A stretch of 64,000 nucleotides of DNA from Sphingobacterium hotanense (GTDB lineage: Bacteria > Bacteroidota > Bacteroidia > Sphingobacteriales > Sphingobacteriaceae). How positions within the stretch are numbered: the first letter of the stretch is position 1; each line of letters opens with the position of its first letter. The stretch is from NCBI RefSeq assembly GCF_008274825.1, contig NZ_CP030848.1:1240001-1304000 (forward strand), given 5' to 3'. Made by a program: the position numbers and the translations under genes. Shown here piece by piece: positions 9,287-18,836 of this stretch. Under the pieces are notes generated by a model. That model searched no databases. It worked only from the letters and a program-made list of their open reading frames with translations, and had not been told where the DNA came from.

Positions 9287-11212
9287 ATGATTAACATTAC
9301 ACTACCTGATGGCTCGGTTCGTCAGTATGAAAAAGGCTCAACTGCAATGCAGGTTGCACTATCTATTTCCGAAGGTTTAGCGAGAAACGTATTAGCAGCG
9401 GAAGTAAACGGAGAGGTATGGGATGCATCACGCCCGATTGAAGCGGATGCGAACGTGAAATTATTGACCTGGAACGACGAGAAAGGTAAATCTACTTTTT
9501 GGCACTCTTCTGCGCACTTGTTGGCGGAAGCTTTAGAAGCACTTTATCCAGGTGTTAAATTTGGTATTGGTCCATCGATTGAAACTGGATTCTACTATGA
9601 TGTAGACTTTGGCGATCGTGAATTCTCATCCGACGATTTTAAGCAGATCGAGGATAAGATGTTGGAGCTAGCGAAACAAAAAGAGGTATTCGAGCGCAAA
9701 GCGGTTTCCAAAGCGGAGGCATTGGATTACTTTACCGAAAAAGGCGACGAGTACAAACTGGACTTGATCAAGGATTTGGAAGATGGAAAGATTACTTTCT
9801 ATTCGCAAGGGAACTTCACTGACTTATGTCGTGGTCCACACATTCCGAACACGGGATTTATCAAGGCTATTAAATTAACAAACGTAGCTGGAGCTTATTG
9901 GAGAGGCGATGAAACGCGCAAACAATTGACCCGTATTTACGGTGTTACTTTTCCTAAAGCATCTGAGCTAACCGAATATTTACGCTTTATTGAAGAAGCG
10001 AAGAAACGCGACCACCGTAAACTTGGTAGAGAGCTTGAATTATTTGCTTTCTCTGAAAAGGTGGGTATGGGATTACCATTATGGTTGCCTAAAGGTACGG
10101 CGCTGCGTCAGAAATTACAGGATTTCCTACAGCGTGCACAGATTGCAGCGGGTTATGAGCCTGTGGTAACTCCACATATCGGCCATAAGCAGTTGTATAT
10201 CACTTCGGGGCACTATGAGAAATACGGAGCGGATTCTTTCCAACCGATCAAAACACCGGTTGAGGGAGAGGAGTTCTTGTTGAAACCGATGAACTGTCCA
10301 CACCACTGTGAGATTTACAAAGTGAAACCTCGTTCATACAAGGATTTGCCAGTTCGTTTTGCGGAGTTCGGTACAGTATATCGTTACGAGCAGTCGGGCG
10401 AATTGCACGGTTTAACTCGTGTTCGTGGGTTTACTCAGGATGATGCGCACTTGTTCTGTCGTCCGGATCAGGTGAAAGACGAGTTCAAAAAAGTTATTGA
10501 TTTAGTACTTTACGTTTTCAATGCGTTAGGATTCCAGGATTTTACAGCGCAGGTTTCGTTACGTGACCCTGAAAACAAAACTAAATATATTGGTTCTGAT
10601 GAGAACTGGGCATTGGCCGAATCGGCGATCATTGAGTCTGCTGAAGAGAAAGGCTTACCGACAGTGGTTGAGTATGGCGAGGCTGCATTTTACGGACCGA
10701 AATTAGACTTCATGGTGAAGGATGCTTTGGGCAGAAAATGGCAGTTAGGTACGATCCAAGTAGATTATAACCTTCCGGAGCGTTTCGAGTTGGAATATAC
10801 AGGTTCCGACAACCAGAAGCATCGTCCGGTGATGATCCACCGTGCACCTTTCGGATCGATAGAGCGTTTCGTTGCAGTTTTGATTGAGCACTGCGGTGGT
10901 CAGTTTCCGTTATGGCTTGCTCCTGAGCAGTTTATCGTCTTGCCAGTGTCAGAAAAATATGAAGAATATGCTCAAAAACTTTTGGAATCGCTAAATAATT
11001 CCGATATTCGCGGTCTGATTGACTTGCGTGATGAGAAGGTTGGGCGCAAAATCCGCGATGCTGAGGTGAAGAAAATGCCTTATATGGTGATCGTAGGAGA
11101 GAAAGAGATGGAGAGTGGGTCAATCTCGATTCGTAAACACGGGGGTGTTGACTTAGGGTCAATGTCGCCAGAAGCATTTAAAGAATTATTAATAAAAGAA
11201 GTAACTGTTTAA
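9287..11212 (+). CDS. thrS: Threonine--tRNA ligase
   Basis: The 641-residue protein charges tRNA-Thr in the cytoplasm. An N-terminal TGS domain ([20 protein letters not shown]) leads into the N2 editing domain with the [11 protein letters not shown] metal-binding motif. The class II catalytic core carries KPMNCPHH (zinc cysteine), motif 2 [15 protein letters not shown] and motif 3 [18 protein letters not shown]. The anticodon-binding domain occupies the last 100 residues ([15 protein letters not shown]). The ATG at 9287 is chosen over a TTG two codons upstream. It is first in the conserved thrS-infC-rpmI-rplT operon, with infC 11 bp downstream. Confidence 0.98.
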   Translation: MINITLPDGSVRQYEKGSTAMQVALSISEGLARNVLAAEVNGEVWDASRPIEADANVKLLTWNDEKGKSTFWHSSAHLLAEALEALYPGVKFGIGPSIETGFYYDVDFGDREFSSDDFKQIEDKMLELAKQKEVFERKAVSKAEALDYFTEKGDEYKLDLIKDLEDGKITFYSQGNFTDLCRGPHIPNTGFIKAIKLTNVAGAYWRGDETRKQLTRIYGVTFPKASELTEYLRFIEEAKKRDHRKLGRELELFAFSEKVGMGLPLWLPKGTALRQKLQDFLQRAQIAAGYEPVVTPHIGHKQLYITSGHYEKYGADSFQPIKTPVEGEEFLLKPMNCPHHCEIYKVKPRSYKDLPVRFAEFGTVYRYEQSGELHGLTRVRGFTQDDAHLFCRPDQVKDEFKKVIDLVLYVFNALGFQDFTAQVSLRDPENKTKYIGSDENWALAESAIIESAEEKGLPTVVEYGEAAFYGPKLDFMVKDALGRKWQLGTIQVDYNLPERFELEYTGSDNQKHRPVMIHRAPFGSIERFVAVLIEHCGGQFPLWLAPEQFIVLPVSEKYEEYAQKLLESLNNSDIRGLIDLRDEKVGRKIRDAEVKKMPYMVIVGEKEMESGSISIRKHGGVDLGSMSPEAFKELLIKEVTV

Positions 11213-11223
11213 TTTAAAAACAT

Positions 11224-11787
11224 TTGGCAAAAAGTAACAATTTCGGTAACAGAGGTCCTATGAGAAAAAAGGAGCCTGAACACCGTATCAATGAGCACAT
11301 TCGCGTTCCAGAAGTACGTTTAGTTGGGGATAACGTAGAAACCGGAGTTTATCCTACAAGACAAGCTTTACAACTTGCTGATGAGTTGGAGTTGGATTTG
11401 GTAGAGATTTCTCCTAATGCGACGCCTCCTGTTTGTAAAATTATAGATTACAGTAAATTCGTTTACGAGCAAAAGAAGAAGCAAAAGGAAATCAAGGCCA
11501 ATGCGAAGCAAACGGTAATCAAAGAGATTCGTTTTGGACCTAATACCAGCGAGCATGACTTCGAATTTAAGTTGAAACATGCTATGCGTTTCTTAGAAAG
11601 TGGCGAGAAGGTTCGTGCCTATGTACACTTCAAGGGACGTGCGATCGTCTTCAAAGAGCAAGGTGAAATTTTATTATTACGTTTCGCTCAGGCCTTGGAA
11701 GAATATGGTAAGGTTGAATTATTGCCAAAATTGGAAGGTAAGCGTATGTTCTTAACATTAGCGCCAAAAGCTTCTCCAAAGAAATAA
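11224..11787 (+). CDS. infC: Translation initiation factor IF-3 (TTG start)
   Basis: IF-3 binds the 30S subunit, prevents 50S joining and proofreads start codons. This 187-residue protein has the N-terminal domain ([41 protein letters not shown]), a lysine-rich linker ([11 protein letters not shown]) and the C-terminal domain ([20 protein letters not shown]). The frame begins at TTG 11224. The first in-frame ATG is at 11260 and would remove only the poorly conserved first twelve residues, so either is possible. A non-AUG start would fit the known habit of infC to use a rare start codon for autoregulation. It lies between thrS and rpmI. Confidence 0.96.
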   Translation: MAKSNNFGNRGPMRKKEPEHRINEHIRVPEVRLVGDNVETGVYPTRQALQLADELELDLVEISPNATPPVCKIIDYSKFVYEQKKKQKEIKANAKQTVIKEIRFGPNTSEHDFEFKLKHAMRFLESGEKVRAYVHFKGRAIVFKEQGEILLLRFAQALEEYGKVELLPKLEGKRMFLTLAPKASPKK

Positions 11788-11821
11788 GCATCTAACAGAT
11801 TGATATAAAATTTATAGTATT

Positions 11822-12022
11822 ATGCCAAAAGTAAAAACCAATTCCAGCGCGAAAAAACGCTTTAAATTGACTGGAACAGGTAAAATTGCAAGAAAAAACG
11901 CTTTCAAAAGCCACATCTTGACAAAGAAAACTACGAAACAAAAACGTAACTTAACTACTACTAGTTATGTTTCTGATGCTGATATGGGCAACGTTAAACG
12001 TATGCTTGCACTCGGTAAATAA
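11822..12022 (+). CDS. rpmI: 50S ribosomal protein bL35
   Basis: This 66-residue, very basic protein has the family start [20 protein letters not shown] and the conserved [14 protein letters not shown] segment. It is the usual length and lies in its standard position between infC (34 bp upstream) and rplT. Confidence 0.97.
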   Translation: MPKVKTNSSAKKRFKLTGTGKIARKNAFKSHILTKKTTKQKRNLTTTSYVSDADMGNVKRMLALGK

Positions 12023-12125
12023 GTTTTATACCATTTTTTTTAATAACAATATTTTTTAACCGGGTATCAGGTAGTAAGAGTACTGAAAAACGTAACGCCT
12101 TATACCAAACAAAAATTTACAAATT

Positions 12126-12470
12126 ATGCCACGTTCGGTTAACGCAGTAGCTTCTAGAAGAAGAAGAAAAAGAATCCTTAAATTAGCGAAAGGCTATTAT
12201 GGATCACGCAGCAAAGTTTATACTATTGCTAAAAACACAGTTGAAAAAGGTTTACAGTACGCTTACCGCGACCGTAAAACCAAAAAACGCGAGTTCAGAG
12301 CTTTATGGATCCAACGTATCAACGCTGGAGCTCGTCAACACGGAATTTCATATTCTCAATTAATCGGTAAATTAAACGCTAAAAACATTGGCTTAAACCG
12401 TAAGGTATTAGCTGACTTAGCTTTAAACAATCCGGATGCTTTCAAAGCAGTTGTAGACGCAGTAAAATAG
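12126..12470 (+). CDS. rplT: 50S ribosomal protein bL20
   Basis: The 114-residue basic protein carries the bL20 signatures [19 protein letters not shown] and [21 protein letters not shown]20 is an early assembly protein and in several bacteria represses its own operon through a leader RNA. The 103-nt gap between rpmI and rplT has pairable segments (GGTAGTAAG near 12069 with CTTATACC near 12100, and an AGTACT palindrome), so local translational control is possible but unproven. A terminator follows 35 bp downstream. Confidence 0.97.
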   Translation: MPRSVNAVASRRRRKRILKLAKGYYGSRSKVYTIAKNTVEKGLQYAYRDRKTKKREFRALWIQRINAGARQHGISYSQLIGKLNAKNIGLNRKVLADLALNNPDAFKAVVDAVK

Positions 12471-12505
12471 AGTTTTAAACCGCTATCAATTTGTTAGATA
12501 TAAAG

Positions 12506-12532
12506 AAACCACTCGAAAGAGTGGTTTTTTTT
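12506..12532 (+). terminator. Intrinsic terminator of the thrS-rplT operon
   Basis: A perfect 9-bp stem (AAACCACTC / GAGTGGTTT) with a GAAA tetraloop is followed by a run of T. On the minus strand the tail is TCTTTAT, so it may also serve the convergent phosphoesterase gene. Confidence 0.85.
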
Positions 12533-12537
12533 ATGCT

Positions 12538-13641
12538 TTAGTTCAGCGTCATGGTAAACTCATCGTAGTCTTCCGTGCGCCAGGCCATGTTTTGCGTATT
12601 GGAGGATAATGCGAAGAACGGGGAGAAGGTGCGCACTCTCACGGTCTTGCCGTCGGGCAGGAATTCTAAAATCCTGATCCATCCATCGCCACCGCTTCCG
12701 TAGGTGCCTCCGCCCAATGCTTGTGCGTTAAAGGTCATCTGGCTCACATTTTTTCCTGCAGCATTTTTATCGATTCTAAAGCCTAAGTGTTTCTTTACAT
12801 CGTTCGGCGAACCAATATGTCCAGAGAATACCATTTCGATATTTTTGGATGGTTTCACTAGTTTGTTGAACACGGCAGTCCCATAGTTAGCATCCTGGAG
12901 GTCGTATTTGGCAGTCTCAATATGTTCGTTCTTAAAATTAAGGTAAGCGTGGGTAAGCAAAAGAACGCTGTGATTGGCGTATTTTTCTTGGTTCACCACT
13001 TGGTTAGCCCAGCGCAAGATCGTGTCTCTAGGGGCGAATTCTAGCGATAGGAACAAAAAGTCTTTACCATGAGGGGATTTCCATTCATAGGAAGCATTCT
13101 CCAGGCTTGGATTTCCATAGACATTGGCGGTTACTTCCCGAAGCAGACGTTGGTTCTTACTATTCTTATCTGCAGGGAAATACTGCGTGAAATGCGTTGT
13201 TTTCGGTTTGTGGGTATAGCTGAATATATTGTAGTCGTGATTTCCTGTCGCTGTAACGTAAGGGATCTTTCCATCTAGTTTTTCAAAAGCTTTCGCCGTT
13301 GCTTCCCATTGTTGTTTGCCTGTTTGGTCCATCTTCTTCGGGTCCGGGTTAACGATATCATCATGTTCCACCAAGTCACCGGTACACATCACCATTTTAA
13401 TGTTCATTTTTTCTTCGTTTTCTACAATCCAGTTCATCATGACATCCAGTATGGGCTGATTTCTTTTGAACTTGACATAGTTCTGTATGTCGGGTAGCAG
13501 GATCATGGTCCAGGATTGTTGATTCTCTAAGCTAGGATGATTGAATTTTGCTTTTGTTTCCTGTGCCGTGCTATCCATTGGTTTCATGAATAAGCAGGCT
13601 AGGGCTACGGCTAGGAATTTGTGATATGGTTTCATAAGCAT
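12538..13641 (-). CDS. Exported calcineurin-like metallophosphoesterase
   Basis: The 367-residue protein has a Sec signal peptide (FLAVALACLFMKPMDSTAQ). It carries the full dimetal motif set of the calcineurin-like superfamily: a first aspartate in ILLPDIQNY, GDLVEHDD, ATGNHDYN, a histidine in LLLTHAYL and GHIG. Such enzymes hydrolyse phosphomonoesters or diesters; the substrate cannot be assigned. It follows susD on the same strand after an 88-bp gap containing a small hairpin, so it is probably part of the susC-susD operon and acts in the periplasm or at the cell surface on material handled by that pair. Start at the first ATG; one two codons downstream (13635) is equally plausible. Confidence 0.88.
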   Translation of the reverse strand: MLMKPYHKFLAVALACLFMKPMDSTAQETKAKFNHPSLENQQSWTMILLPDIQNYVKFKRNQPILDVMMNWIVENEEKMNIKMVMCTGDLVEHDDIVNPDPKKMDQTGKQQWEATAKAFEKLDGKIPYVTATGNHDYNIFSYTHKPKTTHFTQYFPADKNSKNQRLLREVTANVYGNPSLENASYEWKSPHGKDFLFLSLEFAPRDTILRWANQVVNQEKYANHSVLLLTHAYLNFKNEHIETAKYDLQDANYGTAVFNKLVKPSKNIEMVFSGHIGSPNDVKKHLGFRIDKNAAGKNVSQMTFNAQALGGGTYGSGGDGWIRILEFLPDGKTVRVRTFSPFFALSSNTQNMAWRTEDYDEFTMTLN

Positions 13642-13664
13642 TGAATTTGATTAGAAACAACAAA

Positions 13665-13685
13665 CGTGACCTGGAGGGGGCCACG
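13665..13685 (-). terminator. Possible stem-loop between susD and the metallophosphoesterase gene
   Basis: On the minus strand CGTGGCC pairs with GGTCACG (one G-U) around a CCCTCCA loop and is followed by TTTGTTGTTT. The T tract is interrupted, so this is at most a partial terminator or an mRNA-stabilising hairpin that would lower expression of the downstream gene. Confidence 0.35.
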
Positions 13686-13729
13686 CTTGCTGATATTTAC
13701 ATACTATTGTGATTTGAATAAATCCATTG

Positions 13730-15490
13730 TTAATATCCCGGGTTCTGAGTCATTGCTGGGTTTGCATCCATTTCTTTGATGTCAATTGGCCAGTACTCAT
13801 CTTTGTTTACCTGGAATTTTACTTCTTGCGTGCCGAATGATTTTGTTGCTACACTATGGTTGTAAACCGGGTTAGCATTTTCATCGATTCTTTGGATCGC
13901 GCTTTTCGTCCATGCGTTTGCATCTCTGTTCAGGTAGATGTATCCGTTCATAACGTCTTTAGCGATATTCCAACGGCGTAAGTCGAACCAACGTAAACCG
14001 TCGTTTGCAAGTTCTACCTTACGCTCGTAACGCAATGCTTGGCGCATCTGTGCCTGAGATAAACCTTGAGGAAGGTTCGGCATCTTGGCACGTGAGCGGA
14101 TTTCGTTGATAGCATCATAAACCGACTGGTCGATGCTTCCGCTTTCGATCTTTGCTTCTGCGTAGATCAATAGTAATTCAGCGTAACGGAAGATACCTAC
14201 ATTAAGATCGGATTCTCCCGATACGGAGGTAGTTGCATATTCGCTTAAATCGGTATGTTTTCTCCATAAATATCCGGAGAACGAACGGTAGGCATTTGTT
14301 GCATCGGTATTGTTCTGCGATGAAGGTTTTGTACCTGTTCCATTGATCACCGGCCAGTAGTTGTTGACTTTGGAGAACTTCGCATTCGGTTCGAACTGGA
14401 AGCCGAAGTAACGTGATCCCGGGCGTGCGGTGTACATATCTAAGCGAGGGTCGCGATTTTCGAATGGCTTCGCCTCGTTGTAGATGGTCGACTCGGTGAT
14501 GTATTTTCCTTCGATGTCCTGAAATGAGTCGATGAAGTTTTGTGTTGGTCCCCAGTAACATACTCCTTTACCCAGGCGTGACGCCATGTAGTAAGTCTGG
14601 TTATGCGTATTGGCATTGATGGCTTTGTTGTATTCTGCCACCCAGATCCATTCTTTACTTTCTGCATATCCAGCGTGTCCGAAGATGTTTGCCGATTGCG
14701 GTTCGCCGTCCGCATGTCCTTTACCAACATAGGCTATGGTTGCGTCAAATGGCGTTAGCGCGTGCTGACCTTTCGCTAGATCAAGTGCTTTTTTCGAGGC
14801 CTCTGCCGCGACATCATATCTTTGAAAGTTTAATGCTACGCGGGCTTGCAACATGTAAGCTGCAACACGCGAAGCGCGAACATTGCCTGATGTTTTTTGT
14901 GAAACCGGTAGGTGTTCTGCAGTCTGCGCCAATTCGTTGATGATGAAGTCTACGACTTGTTGTTTGTCGGTTCTTCCCGGCAGCTCATCGTTCAGCTTTA
15001 ACGCTTTCGTCAATAAAGCGACATCGCCATAAAGCTCAACTAATTGAGAATAACAGTAAGCGCGGATAAAACGTAGTTCAGCATTGATTTTGTTATACTG
15101 CTCTTCGCCCATTGTAGCTTTCAAGGGCTCTAGGTTATCTAATACCAAGTGCACGCGAGCGATAGTCTTGTAATGTGCTGACCATGGTTTTGTCGCTAAT
15201 GCGTTATCTGTAGTAATCGAACTCGTAATAGGGGATGTATAATTGTTTCCCGGACGTGCATAGCCGATATCGGTGATATTGTCCATAACGTGCCAGATCG
15301 GCGTGCTAGACGCGTCTAATAATGTCAAAGCTTTATATGCTCCTAATAATCCAAGTTCGGCTTCTTTAGCGTCTAACGGGAAATTTTCTGTGGACGGACC
15401 GTTCAGGTTCAAACGATCCAATTCGCATGATGTCATCAATGCTGCGCATAACATGCTAATTCCTAATATTCTTTTTGTATGCTTAATCAT
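13730..15490 (-). CDS. SusD/RagB family outer-membrane lipoprotein
   Basis: The 586-residue protein begins MIKHTKRILGISMLCAALMTSC, a lipoprotein signal with lipobox LMTSC, so it should be acylated at Cys22. The SusD fold is recognisable from the N-terminal helical TPR-like region (ELRFIRAYCYSQLVELYGDV) and the C-terminal conserved block (RYAELLLIYAEAKIESG, YERKVELANDGLRWFDLRRW). SusD proteins cover the mouth of the partner SusC barrel and bind the ligand. susC lies 6 bp upstream and is cotranscribed. Substrates of SusCD pairs are usually glycans but can be other polymers; the surrounding phosphoesterase genes hint at a phosphorylated substrate. Confidence 0.95.
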   Translation of the reverse strand: MIKHTKRILGISMLCAALMTSCELDRLNLNGPSTENFPLDAKEAELGLLGAYKALTLLDASSTPIWHVMDNITDIGYARPGNNYTSPITSSITTDNALATKPWSAHYKTIARVHLVLDNLEPLKATMGEEQYNKINAELRFIRAYCYSQLVELYGDVALLTKALKLNDELPGRTDKQQVVDFIINELAQTAEHLPVSQKTSGNVRASRVAAYMLQARVALNFQRYDVAAEASKKALDLAKGQHALTPFDATIAYVGKGHADGEPQSANIFGHAGYAESKEWIWVAEYNKAINANTHNQTYYMASRLGKGVCYWGPTQNFIDSFQDIEGKYITESTIYNEAKPFENRDPRLDMYTARPGSRYFGFQFEPNAKFSKVNNYWPVINGTGTKPSSQNNTDATNAYRSFSGYLWRKHTDLSEYATTSVSGESDLNVGIFRYAELLLIYAEAKIESGSIDQSVYDAINEIRSRAKMPNLPQGLSQAQMRQALRYERKVELANDGLRWFDLRRWNIAKDVMNGYIYLNRDANAWTKSAIQRIDENANPVYNHSVATKSFGTQEVKFQVNKDEYWPIDIKEMDANPAMTQNPGY

Positions 15491-15496
15491 GATGTC

Positions 15497-18400
15497 TTAA
15501 AATTTAATGTCTAAACCAAATGTGTACACTTTAACTTGTGGGTAGTAGTTACCACCGCCTAGCGATACGTTTTGTGCTGCGCCCGCATTGTAATTGATCT
15601 CTGGGTCGTAGCCTTCGTAGAAGTTGGTTTTGGTGAATAAGTTCTGTCCATTTGCGTAGATGTAGATTCCTCCGATCTTCGCGTTTTGGAACCATTCGTT
15701 CGGGAATTGGTATCCTAAATGGATGTTCTTAAGACGTAAGTATGATGCTGATTTCAACCAGAAATCAGAGTTTTGTGTGTTGTTTGTTGAGGTAACGGAT
15801 AAGCGCGGAAGGGAAGCATTTCTGTTGTCTTCTGTCCAGTAATCCAATTGCCAAGGTTTGATTGCTGATGAGTTTACTGCCGGGATTACGTAGTGTGAAT
15901 CTAAGTAGCCGTCAACTTTCGCAACGCCTTGTAAGAATGCGCTAAATTTGAATCCTTTATAGCCTAAATCTAAGTTTACACCGTAAGTGTAACGAGGAAT
16001 CGTATTACCGATAATCTGTTTGTCCGCATCCGTGATTTTTCCATCAGGGATTGCATTGCCGTCCGCATCAAATGCGCCAGCGATATCTTTGAAACGGATA
16101 TCTCCAGGTTTCAAAGTTCCGAATTGCGTCGGGCCGTTGTCAATCTCCTCTTGTGATTGGTAGTAGCCATCAGAAACATAGCCATAGATCGAGTTGATCG
16201 CGTAGTCTTGTTGTTGGCGAAGCAATGTTCCTACCGGTCTGCTTCTCATGTCAAGAATCTTGTTTCGTACATCCGAGAAGTTGAAACCTAATCCGAATTT
16301 GAAGTCATTCCATTGGTTGTCATAACGACCACCAACTTCCCAGCCTAAGTTTTCTACTTTCGCCGCATTTTGGTATGGCTCGTTCAATCCGTATAATGCC
16401 GAGATTGGGAGAGTCATTAAGATACCATTCGTGTGCTTTTTGTACCAGTCGAATGTAAAGCTGAATTTGTCGAATAAAGTCGCGTCTAAACCTACGCCTG
16501 TTGCTGTTGTTTCTTCCCAACGAAGGTCAGGGTTAGCAAGCGTATTTAAAGTTACCAGTTGGCTGATGGCGCCACCCATTGAGATACCGCCTAAGGCTAA
16601 GTTTTCCGAGAATGGTTGGTAAGTGCTACCGATATTCTGGTTTCCAAGGATACCCCAAGATGCTCTGATTTTTAATTGATTGATCTTAGAGCGCAAGTTT
16701 TCCATAAATGGTTCTTGCTCTACTCGCCATCCTGCAGAGAATGAAGGAAATGTTGCCCAACGATTACTGCCTAGGAAGCGTGAAGTACCATCGTAGCGTA
16801 AGTTAGCTTCGAATAAGTAACGGTCTTTGAACGCATAGTTGAAACGTGAGAAAGCCGAAACTAATAACCACTGGTCTTGTGTACCATCATTGCGTTTTGT
16901 TTCGGTATCAGCACCCGCATTTAATACTTCGTAAGTATCGTAAGTATAGTCACGACGGAAGCCCATTAGGTATTTTTCGTCGTAAGTTTCACGTGAAGTA
17001 CCCACCATTAAGCTTAAGCTATGGTCGTTGAAAGTTTTTGCCGCTGTAGCGTGGAATTGGTAGTTTCCGTAGAAATAACGGTAAGCAGATTCTGTTAATT
17101 CTGTTGACTCTGCTGCTGCACCTGCTTCTGCTCCGCCCGAGTAATAAGTCATCAACGCTTTAGAGAAGTTGTGAATATTTCTCGTGCGATAGCGAGGAGC
17201 AACTAAACCAGTAATGGATAACCAGTTAACTGGCTTGTAGTTTAGGGATAGATTACCGATTAACTCGATGTTATTTACTTTTCTGTTTCCACCATCTTCG
17301 ATAAAGCCTACAGGGTTGTTCTTAACCCATCCTTCAGACCATTTGTCGCCATAACGGATTGGAATATTCGTAGGCATACGACCTAGGTAATTCCAGATGG
17401 TTCCTTCATTGGCAATCTGTAAGCGGTCGCCGTTCATAACCGATAAGTCAACCTTGATATTTAATTTATCGTTCGGGTTGATATCCATGTTATTTCTGAA
17501 AGTATAACGTTGGTAGTTTGTATTCTTGATCAAACCATCTTGTTTAACATAACTTAAAGATGGATTAACGCGGATAATACCTGAACCGGTAGATAAGGAT
17601 GCAAAATGGTTCTGTGTGAATCCTGAGCCACTTAAGATCGCTTTCTGCCAATCGTAATTGTCCGGGTTCTCGGCATATAATTGATCGAATTCGTCGAAGT
17701 TTTGTTGTGTGTATATTTCTTTACCACCATCATTGATACTTGCTTCATTGAATACACGCATAAATGTGCGACCGTCTGTCACTTCCGGGATAAAGGTCGC
17801 GTCTTGCCAACCTGTGTAGCCTTTATAAGTTAAGTTGAACGCATCTTTCGCACGCTTCGTAGTTACCAAGATAACACCGTTTGCAGCGCGAGAACCATAG
17901 ATAGCCGCTGATGCAGCATCTTTCAATACCGACATTGACTCGATTAAGTTCGCATCGATGGAGTTTAAATCGCCCGCCACACCGTCGATGATTACTAACG
18001 GCTCACTTGCAGATGAGAAGGAGTTAACACCGCGGATACGGATCGAAGCTTGGTCGCCCCCTGGTGCTCCTGTTTGTGAGGTCACGGTTACCCCAGGTGC
18101 TAGACCTTGTAAAGCAGTAGAGGCAGATACAGCAGGACGATTCTCTAATTGAGATGCGCTGATTGTTGACACTGCACCTGTAAGATTAGTTTTCTTTTGT
18201 GTACCATATCCAACAACGACTACTTCATCTAAGTTGGTTAGATCGTTCTCTAACGTAACGTTGATCGTCGATTGTCCGGATACAGTTCTTTCTACGGTTT
18301 TAAAACCGATACCTTTAAAGATTAGGACATCGCTGTTTTCAGCTTGTAAGGAGTAAGCTCCAGCGTCATCTGTTGCGGTAATGGCGTTAAGTCGACCTTT

Positions 18401-18538
18401 GATGCTGATAGAGACACCTTGCACAGGTTCCCCTTCTGTGTCGGTCACTTTCCCCATTATCTGTAATGGCTGTTGAGCTAATACCATTCCCAATGGCATT
18501 ATTAACAGCATTAAAATGAGTTGTAATTGTTTTTTCAT
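15497..18538 (-). CDS. SusC/RagA family TonB-linked outer-membrane transporter
   Basis: The 1013-residue protein has a signal peptide (ending GMVLAQ) and a carboxypeptidase-regulatory-like domain at about 25-105. The SusC signature VVVGYGTQKKTNLTGAVS follows, then a plug domain (GLAPGVTVTSQTGAPGGDQA, IRIRGVNSFSSASEPLVIID) and a large barrel ending TFGLDIKF. With SusD it captures and imports oligomers across the outer membrane. The upstream region (18539-18762) contains two 20-bp direct repeats and a 15-bp inverted repeat likely to be regulator sites. The DeoR gene lies upstream on the same strand behind a terminator. Confidence 0.96.
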   Translation of the reverse strand: MKKQLQLILMLLIMPLGMVLAQQPLQIMGKVTDTEGEPVQGVSISIKGRLNAITATDDAGAYSLQAENSDVLIFKGIGFKTVERTVSGQSTINVTLENDLTNLDEVVVVGYGTQKKTNLTGAVSTISASQLENRPAVSASTALQGLAPGVTVTSQTGAPGGDQASIRIRGVNSFSSASEPLVIIDGVAGDLNSIDANLIESMSVLKDAASAAIYGSRAANGVILVTTKRAKDAFNLTYKGYTGWQDATFIPEVTDGRTFMRVFNEASINDGGKEIYTQQNFDEFDQLYAENPDNYDWQKAILSGSGFTQNHFASLSTGSGIIRVNPSLSYVKQDGLIKNTNYQRYTFRNNMDINPNDKLNIKVDLSVMNGDRLQIANEGTIWNYLGRMPTNIPIRYGDKWSEGWVKNNPVGFIEDGGNRKVNNIELIGNLSLNYKPVNWLSITGLVAPRYRTRNIHNFSKALMTYYSGGAEAGAAAESTELTESAYRYFYGNYQFHATAAKTFNDHSLSLMVGTSRETYDEKYLMGFRRDYTYDTYEVLNAGADTETKRNDGTQDQWLLVSAFSRFNYAFKDRYLFEANLRYDGTSRFLGSNRWATFPSFSAGWRVEQEPFMENLRSKINQLKIRASWGILGNQNIGSTYQPFSENLALGGISMGGAISQLVTLNTLANPDLRWEETTATGVGLDATLFDKFSFTFDWYKKHTNGILMTLPISALYGLNEPYQNAAKVENLGWEVGGRYDNQWNDFKFGLGFNFSDVRNKILDMRSRPVGTLLRQQQDYAINSIYGYVSDGYYQSQEEIDNGPTQFGTLKPGDIRFKDIAGAFDADGNAIPDGKITDADKQIIGNTIPRYTYGVNLDLGYKGFKFSAFLQGVAKVDGYLDSHYVIPAVNSSAIKPWQLDYWTEDNRNASLPRLSVTSTNNTQNSDFWLKSASYLRLKNIHLGYQFPNEWFQNAKIGGIYIYANGQNLFTKTNFYEGYDPEINYNAGAAQNVSLGGGNYYPQVKVYTFGLDIKF

Positions 18539-18611
18539 TTAGATGTTTGTTAATGATAGAAGGTAAAAATGTAATAAGTAATGTGTTCCTTACGGAGTGT
18601 GTTTTTATTTC

Positions 18612-18631
18612 TTAAATAATGTTTCGAAACT
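18612..18631. promoter_or_regulatory. Candidate operator 1 upstream of susC
   Basis: TTAAATAATGTTTCGAAACT contains the perfect palindrome GTTTCGAAAC and matches 18 of 20 bases at 18743-18762. Both lie between susC and the DeoR gene. Known DeoR/GlpR-type operators often contain TGTTTCG-like half sites, so DeoR binding is a reasonable guess. Confidence 0.45.
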
Positions 18632-18643
18632 AGATTTATAATA

Positions 18644-18658
18644 TTAACATTATGTTAA
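18644..18658. promoter_or_regulatory. Inverted repeat between the two candidate operators
   Basis: TTAACAT-T-ATGTTAA is a perfect 7-bp inverted repeat with a one-base centre, in a very AT-rich stretch about 110 bp upstream of the susC ATG. It is a plausible protein-binding site. A looser GTTAA-5-TTAAC pair occurs at 19616-19630 in the DeoR/transporter divergent region. Confidence 0.3.
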
Positions 18659-18742
18659 GGCTATATTGTATTCTTATTAAATTGTAAGATAATATAACAT
18701 ATAACATGGGTTTTACCACAAATTGGTATTGGTTATTGTTTT

Positions 18743-18762
18743 TTAAACAATGTTTCGAAATT
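18743..18762. promoter_or_regulatory. Candidate operator 2 upstream of susC
   Basis: TTAAACAATGTTTCGAAATT is the second copy of the 20-bp repeat, 131 bp from the first and in the same orientation. It abuts the terminator hairpin after the DeoR gene. Confidence 0.4.
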
Positions 18763-18805
18763 AAAAAAAAGATTTTTAAACACAAGCGTTTAAAAATCTT
18801 TTTTT
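18763..18805 (-). terminator. Intrinsic terminator of the DeoR-type regulator gene
   Basis: An 18-bp AT-rich stem (AAAAAAAGATTTTTAAAC with its complement, 6-nt loop ACAAGC) is flanked by A and T runs. It would end the minus-strand regulator transcript before susC. The symmetrical A/T flanks make it potentially bidirectional. Confidence 0.7.
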
Positions 18806-18836
18806 GAGGTAGATGAATAAAATGAGGGTAGATGTC

